A stretch of 64,000 nt of DNA from Rhodobacterales bacterium (lineage in GTDB: Bacteria > Pseudomonadota > Alphaproteobacteria > Caulobacterales > Hyphomonadaceae), in assembly GCA_014763715.1 (NCBI GenBank), contig JACXUV010000002.1, forward strand, positions 124,001-188,000. The letters are read 5' to 3'. Each line of letters opens with the position of its first letter. The stretch's first letter is position 1. The notes under the pieces were generated by a model. The model was not told the origin of the DNA and made no database searches. It was given only the letters and a program-made list of their open reading frames with translations. Positions 17,975-25,757 of the stretch are shown here, in pieces. The position numbers were made by a program, and so were the translations under genes.

Positions 17975-18549
17975 CACGCGCCAAGGCCCTTCTGGCCATC
18001 GGTCTCGGCTTCGGCCTCGCCGCGTGCGCCAGCCATAGCGCGGATATGCCCAGCCGGTACGCGCCGCAGCCTGCCGTGCCAGAGGCAGCCTACGAATTGC
18101 CGACCGGCGGGCCAGGCACGATCAGCATCTCCATCATGGACTGCAGCACCGGCGCCTGCCCGGTGGTCAACGTCATGCTGGACCCGGACAATTACTGGCA
18201 GCGCACCGCAGAGGATGGCGCCTATTCCGGCATCGCCCCGGGCAACCTTTATGCCGACGTTGCAGCCGCCTTCGAGGCGCAGGGGTTTGACGATGCGGAC
18301 AGCGTGCTCGACATAACCAAGGACAATCCCGACGCCTGCCCGCAATATATCGGGCGCGGCAATGTCTATTTCATCCATATCAGCCGGGGCGAAACCGGTC
18401 AGCGCATCAACTACGATACCGCTTGTACCGGCTCCCTCGATGAACGCCGCGCCAAAAATGTAACGCAGGCTCTGGCGGAAATGACAGACCTCACCCATAT
18501 CTTTGAAGGGGCTGTGACCCTGGAGGATAACATGGGCGACGAAGAGTAA
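17971..18549 (+). CDS. Small lipoprotein, unknown, coupled to the protease
   Basis: 192 residues from a GTG start that overlaps the protease stop (GTGA). The signal and lipobox are GFGLAACAS (Cys about residue 19). Mature segments include IMDCSTGACPVVNVML and YDTACTGSL, giving four cysteines that may pair. I do not recognise the family. Tight coupling to a trypsin-like lipoprotein suggests a partner, inhibitor or substrate role, but this is only context. It has a stem-loop just after its stop. Confidence 0.75.
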   Translation: MTRAKALLAIGLGFGLAACASHSADMPSRYAPQPAVPEAAYELPTGGPGTISISIMDCSTGACPVVNVMLDPDNYWQRTAEDGAYSGIAPGNLYADVAAAFEAQGFDDADSVLDITKDNPDACPQYIGRGNVYFIHISRGETGQRINYDTACTGSLDERRAKNVTQALAEMTDLTHIFEGAVTLEDNMGDEE

Positions 18550-18561
18550 GCGACCGGATTC

Positions 18562-18592
18562 CCGGCTTCCGGTCTCAGCCGCCGGAAGCCGG
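18562..18592 (+). terminator. Strong stem-loop after the protease-lipoprotein unit
   Basis: Perfect 11-bp stem CCGGCTTCCGG / CCGGAAGCCGG with a 9-base loop, 12 bases after the stop codon. No U tract follows, so it may act as a 3'-end stabiliser or a Rho-assisted terminator. Confidence 0.5.
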
Positions 18593-18621
18593 ACGGTTCC
18601 CTTGCATCATTCTCCCTGTGC

Positions 18622-18646
18622 CTGACGCTTCAGGCCGCGCTATACA
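18622..18646 (+). promoter_or_regulatory. Putative ligase promoter giving a near-leaderless mRNA
   Basis: CTGACGC (18622-18628), 10 bases, then GCTATACA (18639-18646) resembles the TTGACGS-N10-14-GCTANAWC promoter class. The expected start falls at or within a base or two of the ATG at 18653, and no Shine-Dalgarno sequence is seen before it. Leaderless mRNAs are known to be common in Caulobacter relatives. Confidence 0.4.
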
Positions 18647-18652
18647 CGCCAT

Positions 18653-20254
18653 ATGCAAGCCTTTGCCGACCTGCTGGAACGCCTGCTGCTGACGCCGTCG
18701 CGCAGTGGCAAACTGCGGCTGCTGACATCCTATTTTTCCACAGCTCCGGACTCTGATCGCGGCTTTGCCCTGGCAGCACTAACGGGTGAGCTGGACCTGA
18801 AAAGCATCAAGCCTGCCGCCATCCGCACCCTCGCCGAAGAGCGCATGGACCCGGTCCTGTTCAACATGTCCTACGATTATGTGGGCGATCTTGCCGACAC
18901 GGTCTCCCTCGTCTGGCAGGGTGAGCGCCGGGCGAACCGCGCCCCGCCCTTGTCGGAAATTGTCGAAACGCTGGAGACGGCAACCCGCGCCGAGGCGCCG
19001 CGTCTGGTCGCATCATGGTTGGACGGGCTAGATGCAACCGGGCGCTGGGCCTTGCTGAAGTTGATCATGGGCGGCCTGCGCATCGGTGTTTCCGCGCGGA
19101 TGGCCAAAGTCGCGCTGGCGGAATTCGGCAATGTGGATATCACCGAGATCGAGGAAATCTGGCACGGTCTGGCGATCCCTTATGAGCCACTCTTCGCCTG
19201 GCTGGAAGGACATGCGGACCGTCCGTCACCGGATATTTCCGCCCCCTTCCGGCCTGTCATGCTGGCCCATCCCCTGATCCCCAAAGCCGACCGCGAAACC
19301 CCGGATGCCGTTGATGCAAGCCTCATCACGCCAGAGGCCTTTGCAGCGGAATGGAAGTATGATGGCGTGCGCATCCAGGCCTCCGTGGAAGGCACGGCGC
19401 GGCGCATCTACACCCGTACCGGCGATGACATTTCCCATACCTTTCCGGACGTTCTGGCCGGCATGTCCTTCCAGGGCACGCTGGATGGCGAATTGCTGAT
19501 CCGGGCGGAAGACGGCACCGGCGTCGCGCCGTTCAATGCTCTGCAACAGCGCCTCAACCGGAAAACCGTCACAAAGCGCCAGATGGAAACCCATCCGGCC
19601 TTTATCCGCGCCTATGACATCCTCCACGATGGCACGCGCGACCTACGGGCCCTGCCCTTCCGCGACCGGCGGAACACCCTTGAAACCTTCATCGCAGACC
19701 ATGGCTCGGCACAGCTGGACCTCTCCCCCCTCGTACCCGTGACCGGCCTGAGTGAACTCGACAAGTTCCGCATGCACCCGCCCGCGCCAGAGATCGAGGG
19801 CCTGATGCTGAAGCGCTGGGACAGCGCCTATGTCGCCGGACGCCCGGCAGGGCTGTGGTATAAATGGAAGCGCGACCCGTTCCTTGTCGATGCCGTGCTG
19901 CTCTACGCCCAACGCGGGCATGGCAAGCGATCCGGCTTCTATTCCGATTTCACTTTCGGTGTCTGGAAGGGCGATGTGCTGACACCTGTGGGAAAGGCCT
20001 ATTTCGGCTTCACCGATGAGGAACTGAAGGAACTCGACAAGTTTGTCCGTGAGAACACAATCGAGCGGTTTGGCCCTGTGCGGTCAGTGACGCCGGAAAT
20101 CGTTCTGGAAGTCGCCTTCGAAGGCCTGCAACGTTCTGCGCGTCACAAATCCGGACTTGCCATGCGCTTCCCGCGTATCAACCGCATCCGCTGGGACAAA
20201 CCCGCCGCTGAAGCAGACCGGCTGGAAACACTTGAAGCGATGCTGCCCGAATAA
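18653..20254 (+). CDS. ATP-dependent DNA ligase (LigC/LigB-like, Lhr-associated)
   Basis: 533 residues. The adenylated lysine is Lys235 in the motif EWKYDGVR. Other nucleotidyltransferase motifs are RTGDDISHTFP, LDGELLI, EGLMLKRWDS and WYKWKRDP. An N-terminal DNA-binding domain of about 210 residues precedes the catalytic core, as in the ligases that travel with Lhr, Exo and MPE. It seals nicks using ATP and probably works in a repair pathway apart from the NAD-dependent replicative ligase. A promoter-like sequence lies directly before the start. Confidence 0.93.
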   Translation: MQAFADLLERLLLTPSRSGKLRLLTSYFSTAPDSDRGFALAALTGELDLKSIKPAAIRTLAEERMDPVLFNMSYDYVGDLADTVSLVWQGERRANRAPPLSEIVETLETATRAEAPRLVASWLDGLDATGRWALLKLIMGGLRIGVSARMAKVALAEFGNVDITEIEEIWHGLAIPYEPLFAWLEGHADRPSPDISAPFRPVMLAHPLIPKADRETPDAVDASLITPEAFAAEWKYDGVRIQASVEGTARRIYTRTGDDISHTFPDVLAGMSFQGTLDGELLIRAEDGTGVAPFNALQQRLNRKTVTKRQMETHPAFIRAYDILHDGTRDLRALPFRDRRNTLETFIADHGSAQLDLSPLVPVTGLSELDKFRMHPPAPEIEGLMLKRWDSAYVAGRPAGLWYKWKRDPFLVDAVLLYAQRGHGKRSGFYSDFTFGVWKGDVLTPVGKAYFGFTDEELKELDKFVRENTIERFGPVRSVTPEIVLEVAFEGLQRSARHKSGLAMRFPRINRIRWDKPAAEADRLETLEAMLPE

Positions 20255-20290
20255 AAGAAAAGGGCCGGACGCGTTTGACGCCCGGCCCTT
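20252..20290 (-). terminator. Terminator shared by ligase and HU genes
   Basis: Stem AAGGGCCGG / CCGGCCCTT (20260-20268 with 20282-20290). On the minus strand it is followed by TTCTTTTATT, a good U tract for the HU gene. On the plus strand only a short T pair follows. It overlaps the ligase stop codon. Confidence 0.75.
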
Positions 20291-20315
20291 AAAGGATCTG
20301 GAAGATCGTCTGCTA

Positions 20316-20729
20316 TCAGACGGTTTCCTTGAGTTCTTTCGCAACGCGGAAAGCAACTTTCTTGGAAGCCTTGATCTTGATGGCTTCGCCGGTTGCCGGG
20401 TTGCGACCCATGCGGGCCGGACGCTTGCGCACTTCCATCGTGCCAAGGCCTGTAAAGCGGACTTTTTCGCCCTTCTTCAGGCGCTTCGTGGTCATGGTGA
20501 CCAGATCGCCCAGGATGGCTTCCGTCTGCTTTTTCGTCAGACCATGCGTTTCAGCCAGCTCAGCAGCCAGTTGGCGCAGGGTGACGGTGACGACCTTCTT
20601 CGGAGCTGCTGCTGCAGCCGGTTTTGCAGCTGCTTTCGCAGCCGGCTTCGCCGCGGTCTTGCGCGTGGTGGTTGCCGCTTTCGCGGCGGGTTTCGCAGCG
20701 GCCTTCGTGGCCACAGGTTTCTTTGCCAT
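20316..20729 (-). CDS. HU-family DNA-binding protein with Ala/Lys-rich N-terminal tail
   Basis: 137 residues: about 45 residues of AAKPAAKA-type repeats, then an HU/IHF fold with VTLRQLAAELAETHGLTKK and the arm segment RKRPARMGRNPATGEAIKIKASKK. The ordinary HU length is about 90, so the tail is an addition of histone-H1-like composition. It should compact or bend chromosomal DNA, with the tail adding contacts. The ATG at 20729 is preferred to one two codons upstream because GAGGAATTTGCTC precedes it closely. Two hairpins lie in its leader. Confidence 0.88.
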   Translation of the reverse strand: MAKKPVATKAAAKPAAKAATTTRKTAAKPAAKAAAKPAAAAAPKKVVTVTLRQLAAELAETHGLTKKQTEAILGDLVTMTTKRLKKGEKVRFTGLGTMEVRKRPARMGRNPATGEAIKIKASKKVAFRVAKELKETV

Positions 20730-20746
20730 GAGCAAATTCCTCTATT

Positions 20747-20795
20747 CCGACTCAAGTGAGTCGGCAGGCGAATAGCGTAAAAATGCCCGCCTGCC
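20747..20795 (-). promoter_or_regulatory. Two hairpins in the HU gene leader
   Basis: Palindrome CCGACTCA-AG-TGAGTCGG (20747-20764) ends 18 bases before the HU start codon. Next to it an 8-bp stem, GGCAGGCG / CGCCTGCC (20763-20770 with 20788-20795), encloses an AT-rich loop. The two overlap by two bases. They may be a regulatory leader or a repressor site. Confidence 0.45.
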
Positions 20796-20856
20796 TTGCT
20801 TTTTTTCAGTTCGGCGCAATTTTCTTCACATGCGAACCCTGCCACACAGCGTGTCG

Positions 20857-21645
20857 ATGAAATCGCGTTTTCCCCTCATACTCATCGTGCTTGGAATCCT
20901 CCAGCCACTTGCCGGCGCCATGGCGCCCCTGTTCGGAATCGGCATACCGATCGGCGAAGCCACACGTGGCCTCGAAGCTCCCGAACAACCGCTGCCCGCA
21001 TTCTTTTCGATCTGGAGCCTTATTTTTGGGGCATATATTGCCTTTGCCTGCATCACATGGCGCTATCGCGAGCCATGGATGTTGCGCGTTGCCGTGCCAC
21101 TCGCGCTCGCCGGTGTTGCCAATATCGTGTGGATGCTGAGCGCACAGCTGATTGCCTCACAGCCGCTCGACTTCCTGCTTCTGATCCCGATTGCCGTTTT
21201 TTCATGGTTGGCCGCCGCGCGATTTGATCGCTTGCGCGGCATGGGAGGAAGCCCCGCAAAACTTGTTGCCGACATGGCCACCGGACTGCTCTCCGGCTGG
21301 ATCCTTGTGGCATTCGGCATCTCAGTCCCGCTGCTGATTCGCAGTTTCAGCAGCTATAGGCCGACAGACTTTCCCTGGCAGATGCTATGGATCGTTCTGG
21401 GAACCACTGCGTTTGGTTCATGGGCGTATGCGCGCTACGTGAGCCGCAGCCTTTGGTTTTTCGGCGCTCTGGCCTGGGGGCTTCTGGGCGTCGCAATCAA
21501 CAACTGGACAGTGACCGGCATGGGGTGGCTTGCCATCATGACCATAATATCCGGACTTCTGATCCTCTGCCTGCGTCTGGCGCGTGGCGCGGATGGAACG
21601 ACTGTCCCGGTGAATTCAATACGGAGTAAGAAATGGAATTCCTGA
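20857..21645 (+). CDS. Multi-pass membrane protein, TspO-like in part
   Basis: 262 residues from ATG 20857; an in-frame ATG at 20830 would add nine. There are about seven hydrophobic segments and many tryptophans. Segments such as PAFFSIWSLIFGAYIAFA and LAGVANIVWMLSAQ recall the TspO/tryptophan-rich sensory fold, which is shorter (about 160 residues). I treat this as an uncharacterised inner-membrane protein. It overlaps the first mscS gene by 13 bases, so the two are probably translated together. Confidence 0.7.
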   Translation: MKSRFPLILIVLGILQPLAGAMAPLFGIGIPIGEATRGLEAPEQPLPAFFSIWSLIFGAYIAFACITWRYREPWMLRVAVPLALAGVANIVWMLSAQLIASQPLDFLLLIPIAVFSWLAAARFDRLRGMGGSPAKLVADMATGLLSGWILVAFGISVPLLIRSFSSYRPTDFPWQMLWIVLGTTAFGSWAYARYVSRSLWFFGALAWGLLGVAINNWTVTGMGWLAIMTIISGLLILCLRLARGADGTTVPVNSIRSKKWNS

Positions 21646-22469
21646 ACAATATCGACTGGGAAGCACAGCTCGCCAGCAACTGGCCAGTGCTGGCAGGATA
21701 TGCGCTGAAGGCTGTCGGGGCGCTCATTGTGCTGATTGCCGGCCTGCGCATTTCCGGCTGGATCGCTGCCCTCGTACGCAAACAGGCCCTGAAGCGCGAG
21801 AATATCGACGATACGCTGGGTAGCTTCTTCGCCTCCATCACGCGATGGTTCCTCACGGCTGCCACCATCATCGCGGCGCTCCAGCTGTTCGGCGTTCAGG
21901 CCACCAGCTTCGTCGCCATTCTCGGCGCCATGACTCTGGCCATCGGCCTGTCCCTTCAGGGCGCACTCGGCAATATTGCCTCCGGCATCATGGTCATGCT
22001 GTTCCGCCCCTACAGCGTTGGACAATATGTCGAGCTGGCTGGTGAAGGCGGCACCGTGAAGGACATCAATCTTTTCCAGACCATTCTCGCCTCCCCCGAC
22101 AATGTTCAGATCATCGTGCCGAACAGCCAGGCCATTTCAGGTGTGATCCGTAATTATGCGGGCTATCCAACGCGCCGTATCGATCTCGTCTTCAGCGTCG
22201 ATTATGGCGATGGCCTGGAGAATGCGATGGAGGTCATCGAGCGCACAGTGAAGGCAGATGCCCGCGTCCTGGCAGACCCTGCCCCGGTGGTCCGCGTGAA
22301 CACGCTGGGCGCCAGCTCGGTGGACATCGTGGCACGTCCCTGGGTGAACACAGCTGACTATTGGGAAGTGCGCTGGGCGTTGACCAAATCGGTCAAAGAG
22401 GCCCTCGACGCCGCCGGCATCTCGATCCCGTATCCGCACCAGGTGAACATTACCCGGGAGGCCAGCTGA
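21633..22469 (+). CDS. MscS-family mechanosensitive channel
   Basis: 278 residues, close in size to E. coli MscS. It has two or three N-terminal membrane helices, a pore-lining helix with SFVAILGAMTLAIGLSLQGALGNIASGIMVML (residues about 90-121), then the beta domain beginning FRPYSVGQYVELAGEGGTV and an alpha-beta C-terminal domain. The pore helix has the Gly/Ala pattern of MscS. It releases solutes on osmotic down-shock. CGGAG lies eight bases before the start, and the gene overlaps the membrane-protein gene upstream. Confidence 0.93.
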   Translation: MEFLNNIDWEAQLASNWPVLAGYALKAVGALIVLIAGLRISGWIAALVRKQALKRENIDDTLGSFFASITRWFLTAATIIAALQLFGVQATSFVAILGAMTLAIGLSLQGALGNIASGIMVMLFRPYSVGQYVELAGEGGTVKDINLFQTILASPDNVQIIVPNSQAISGVIRNYAGYPTRRIDLVFSVDYGDGLENAMEVIERTVKADARVLADPAPVVRVNTLGASSVDIVARPWVNTADYWEVRWALTKSVKEALDAAGISIPYPHQVNITREAS

Positions 22470-22510
22470 AGCCAGTTGAATGCGGTAACGGCGCATGACA
22501 GAAGATTCGC

Positions 22511-23638
22511 ATGAACTTCCAGATCGATACCACCGGCTGGCCACCTTGGGCCGCAGCGATTGAGCCCTATGTCGAGAAGTGGGGCGTCGTGCTCTTGTCG
22601 GCGATTGCCGTCTGGATCGCGGCCGGCCTCCTCCGCCGGCTTGTTCTGCTGATCGGCCGCAAGGCAATCTCGAAGGACAAGGAATTCGAAGGGTCCAACT
22701 GGGACCTTGCCGCGTCCGTCACCCGTATCTTCGCCCTGATCCTGCTCAGCCCCATTCCATTGGGGCTGGCAGGTTATGACTGGGAGACCATGGTGGAGAA
22801 GCGCGGACCGGGCGCCATCGGCGCTGTGGCAATCCTCGTCTTCGCTGTGATCATTGCAAACGGGGTTGCCCGCTCGCTGCGTCGGTTCGGGCGCAAAGCG
22901 CACCGGCGCGCCGGAGCTGACGACACCCTGTTCGCCTTCGCTGCCTCGCTGTTCAAATACCTGATCTTCGCCGTTGCGATTGTCTTTGCGCTGACACAAC
23001 TGGGTTTCCCGACAGCCTCACTTGCCGCCCTGCTCGGCGCTGCAGGCCTCGCCATAGGCCTTGCCCTGCAAGACACGCTGAAGGCCGTTGCCGCAGGGAT
23101 CATGCTCGCCATCTTCCGCCCTTTCCGGATTGGCGATTATGTCAGTGCGGCGGGCCTGGATGGAGAAGTGATCGACATCACGCCTTTCCTCACCCAGGTG
23201 AAGCAGATCGACAACAAGATCGTCTCCATCACGAATGACAAGGTCTGGGCCGAGCCGCTGATCAACCATACGCGCCAAACACGCCGCCGGCTCGATCTCT
23301 ATTTCGATATTTCCTATGACGACGATATGGATCTCGCCATGCGGCTGGTGCGGGAAGTGGCAGATGCTCATCCGCGGATCCTTGCCAATGACGAGACGTG
23401 GGTCGGCGTGCACGCCCTTGCCTCCTCCAGCGTTCAATTGCGACTGCGGGCCTATGTTGCGACGCCGGAATTTGTCGATGTGCGCGCCGATGTGACCAAG
23501 GCCGTGAAGGAAGCGTTTGACGCCAACGGTGTCAGCATTCCATTCCAGCATGTGGTCTATGTTCCGTACAAGGCAAAGACGGAGCATGGGGAGCCCTCTA
23601 CCCCGCCGCCACCCATGAAACCTGTGGACAATGGCTGA
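22511..23638 (+). CDS. MscS-family channel, larger paralogue
   Basis: 375 residues with an N-terminal set of additional membrane helices and the MscS core: pore segment FPTASLAALLGAAGLAIGLALQDTLKAVAAGIMLAI, then FRPFRIGDYVSAAGLDGEV. The C-terminus ends in a proline-rich tail (STPPPPMKP). It follows the first mscS gene by 41 bases and overlaps the next gene by eight, so the group appears to be one operon for osmotic or membrane-stress response. Confidence 0.92.
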   Translation: MNFQIDTTGWPPWAAAIEPYVEKWGVVLLSAIAVWIAAGLLRRLVLLIGRKAISKDKEFEGSNWDLAASVTRIFALILLSPIPLGLAGYDWETMVEKRGPGAIGAVAILVFAVIIANGVARSLRRFGRKAHRRAGADDTLFAFAASLFKYLIFAVAIVFALTQLGFPTASLAALLGAAGLAIGLALQDTLKAVAAGIMLAIFRPFRIGDYVSAAGLDGEVIDITPFLTQVKQIDNKIVSITNDKVWAEPLINHTRQTRRRLDLYFDISYDDDMDLAMRLVREVADAHPRILANDETWVGVHALASSSVQLRLRAYVATPEFVDVRADVTKAVKEAFDANGVSIPFQHVVYVPYKAKTEHGEPSTPPPPMKPVDNG

Positions 23639-23984
23639 GTCCACTACACCCAGCGAGCCAGTCCAGCCCCCAGCGGGACCGGAAAAACCCGGCGTGCCGC
23701 CAAAGCGCGCGCTCCTGCTACGCCTGTTCGGGATCAGCCCTTGGGGCGCCTTAAAGCTGACAGGCCTGTGCATTCTTGTCGGCTTCTTCGTCATGGCGGC
23801 AAACTTCAATCCCGCGACGCAGCAGGCAAACATTCCCGGTGCGCTGGTCATGATCGTGAAACAGGCGTTCGCCGCAGCAGGCTGGGCCATTCGCAATTTC
23901 TGGAAGCCTGCCCTGGCAGGCGCAACGATCGTGCTGCCCTTGTGGGTGCTCTGGCGCCTCGCCAGCCTGCCATTTCGCAAATAG
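23631..23984 (+). CDS. Small membrane protein (DUF6460-like)
   Basis: 117 residues: a Pro-rich N-terminus, then LRLFGISPWGALKLTGLCILVGFFVMA and a second hydrophobic segment near the C-terminus. This is the layout of the small DUF6460 proteins of alphaproteobacteria, whose role is unknown; the family match is from memory. It overlaps the end of the larger mscS gene, so it probably belongs to the channel operon. Confidence 0.65.
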   Translation: MAESTTPSEPVQPPAGPEKPGVPPKRALLLRLFGISPWGALKLTGLCILVGFFVMAANFNPATQQANIPGALVMIVKQAFAAAGWAIRNFWKPALAGATIVLPLWVLWRLASLPFRK

Positions 23985-24076
23985 GCCTGCAATCAACTGA
24001 CGCGGCGTCACGGGCTGTTCAGCCTGCGGGCTGGCCTTATGATCTCTCAAAGACAAAAGATCTCGGGAGGATCATC

Positions 24077-24976
24077 ATGGACACATCAAAACTCATGTAT
24101 CGCGACGGCCTGATGAAGGGGGAACGTATCCTCATCACGGGTGGCGGCACCGGCCTTGGCAAGGAGATGGCCGAAGGCTTCCTGAAGCTCGGCGCAGAGG
24201 TACACATCTGCGGTCGGCGGGGCGGCGTTTGCGAGGAAACCGCCACCGAACTGATGGACAAGCATGGTGGCAAGGTGGTTCCCCATGCCTGTGACATCCG
24301 GGTCGCCGAGGCGATTACCGACATGAATGACGAAATCTGGGCAAAGCACGGCCCCCTGACCGGCCTGATGAACAATGCCGCAGGCAACTTTATTTCCCGC
24401 ACGGAAGACCTGTCCATTCGCGGTTTCGATGCGATCTCCAACATCGTATTCCGCGGTTCCTTCTACATGACGCACGATATCGGGAAGCGCTGGATTGATC
24501 AGAAACTCAAGGGCAATGTCTGCTCCATTCTCACCACCTGGGTCTGGAATGGAGGCCCCTTCGTCGTGCCCTCTGCAATGTCGAAGGCAGCGGTCAACAC
24601 GATGACGCAATCGCTGGCCGTGGAGTGGGGCCGCTATGGCCTGCGTTTCAACGCCATCGCACCGGGCCCCTTTCCGACCAAGGGCGCATGGGCCCGTCTG
24701 TCACCGGATTCCGGGGAAAGCAGCATGGAGCGCGGTGTAGCAAACCCGATGGGCCGGGTAGGTGAGATGCACGAGCTGGTGAACCTTGCAGTCCTTCTGA
24801 TGGCGCCCGGGTGCGAATACATCAATGGCCAGACAATCGCGATCGATGGCGGCATGTATAATGCCTCCGGAGGCAACTTCAGCGCACTGACCGCATGGAG
24901 CGATGAGCAATGGGCCGCGGCCCGCTCCGCCATCGAGAGCACAAATGCAGAGGACAAGGCCAAACGAACCGTATAG
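24077..24976 (+). CDS. SDR oxidoreductase, 2,4-dienoyl-CoA reductase type
   Basis: 299 residues. The NADPH-binding motif is TGGGTGLGKEMAEG, with NNAAGNF further on. The classical YxxxK site is not present: the region reads VVPSAMSKAAVNTM, which matches mitochondrial DECR1-type dienoyl-CoA reductases, where that tyrosine is absent. The conserved APGPFPTKGAWARL also fits DECR1. The enzyme would reduce the conjugated double bonds of unsaturated fatty acyl-CoA during beta-oxidation. The start at 24077 has GGGAGGATC before it. It is followed by the pantothenate kinase gene on the same strand. Confidence 0.85.
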   Translation: MDTSKLMYRDGLMKGERILITGGGTGLGKEMAEGFLKLGAEVHICGRRGGVCEETATELMDKHGGKVVPHACDIRVAEAITDMNDEIWAKHGPLTGLMNNAAGNFISRTEDLSIRGFDAISNIVFRGSFYMTHDIGKRWIDQKLKGNVCSILTTWVWNGGPFVVPSAMSKAAVNTMTQSLAVEWGRYGLRFNAIAPGPFPTKGAWARLSPDSGESSMERGVANPMGRVGEMHELVNLAVLLMAPGCEYINGQTIAIDGGMYNASGGNFSALTAWSDEQWAAARSAIESTNAEDKAKRTV

Positions 24977-24978
24977 GC

Positions 24979-24993
24979 TGCGAGCGGCTCGCA
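24979..24993. repeat. Perfect palindrome between SDR and coaA-like genes
   Basis: TGCGAGC-G-GCTCGCA, seven-base arms around a single base, three bases after the SDR stop. Its one-base loop is too short for a normal hairpin, so a protein site is more likely than a terminator. Confidence 0.4.
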
Positions 24994-25012
24994 ACAATCA
25001 GGTCGGTCAGGC

Positions 25013-25753
25013 ATGGCATCAACACCGCAGAACAACGGACAGGCAGGTATTGATGCCCTGGCCGCCCGTCTTTCTGAGCTGCAGGCAGAAAAGGATGGCC
25101 TGATCGCCGCTCTGACCGGATCTGTTGCATCAGGCAAGACCACTCTGGCCGGAGCGCTCGCCGAAGTGCTGGACGATTCCATGTCCGTCGAGACGGTCTC
25201 GACGGATGGCTTCCTGTTTCCGAACAGCGTGCTGACCGAACGGGATCTCACACTACGCAAGGGTTACCCGGAGACCTATGACAGGCAGGCTCTTGCAGAT
25301 GCACTGACCACCCTGCGCGATGGGGAGGCGGCCTTTCCGGCCTACAGTCATGTGACCTATGACATAGACCCTGCCCTAACGCGCCGGATCCAGAAACCTG
25401 ACGTGCTGATCCTGGAAGGGCTTGGCTTCCAGCCCCTGTCGCCGCCACCCCGAGGCACCGGTGAACCGGACCTTCTGATATATCTCGACGCAGCGGAGGA
25501 AGATATCCTTGCCTGGTTCCTGGAGCGCTTTGTCCGCCTGTGGAATGCAGCACGGACCGACCCGGCCTCTTTCTATGCCAACTTCCTGCACATGTCCGAG
25601 CCGGAGCTCCTCGAATTCGCCAAATCCGTCTGGGAGCGGATCAACCTGCCAAACCTGAGAGAAAATATCGCTCCGCTAAAGGAGCGGGCCGATATCATTC
25701 TCTTCAAGACACGCGATCACACTGTGACAATCGCGGAAGACAGGTTGCTCTGA
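25013..25753 (+). CDS. Short pantothenate kinase-like protein (type I, CoaA family)
   Basis: 246 residues; E. coli CoaA has 316. The P-loop is GSVASGKTT (about residues 39-47). It is followed by VSTDGFLFPN, RKGYPETYD, YSHVTYDI and VLILEGLGF, which are type I pantothenate kinase signatures, and the C-terminal RINLPNLRENIAPLKERADIILFK. It would phosphorylate pantothenate in the first step of CoA synthesis. The N-terminus before the P-loop is about 50 residues shorter than in E. coli, so part of the feedback-regulatory region may be missing. It could serve another related substrate. Confidence 0.78.
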   Translation: MASTPQNNGQAGIDALAARLSELQAEKDGLIAALTGSVASGKTTLAGALAEVLDDSMSVETVSTDGFLFPNSVLTERDLTLRKGYPETYDRQALADALTTLRDGEAAFPAYSHVTYDIDPALTRRIQKPDVLILEGLGFQPLSPPPRGTGEPDLLIYLDAAEEDILAWFLERFVRLWNAARTDPASFYANFLHMSEPELLEFAKSVWERINLPNLRENIAPLKERADIILFKTRDHTVTIAEDRLL

Positions 25754-25757
25754 AGCG

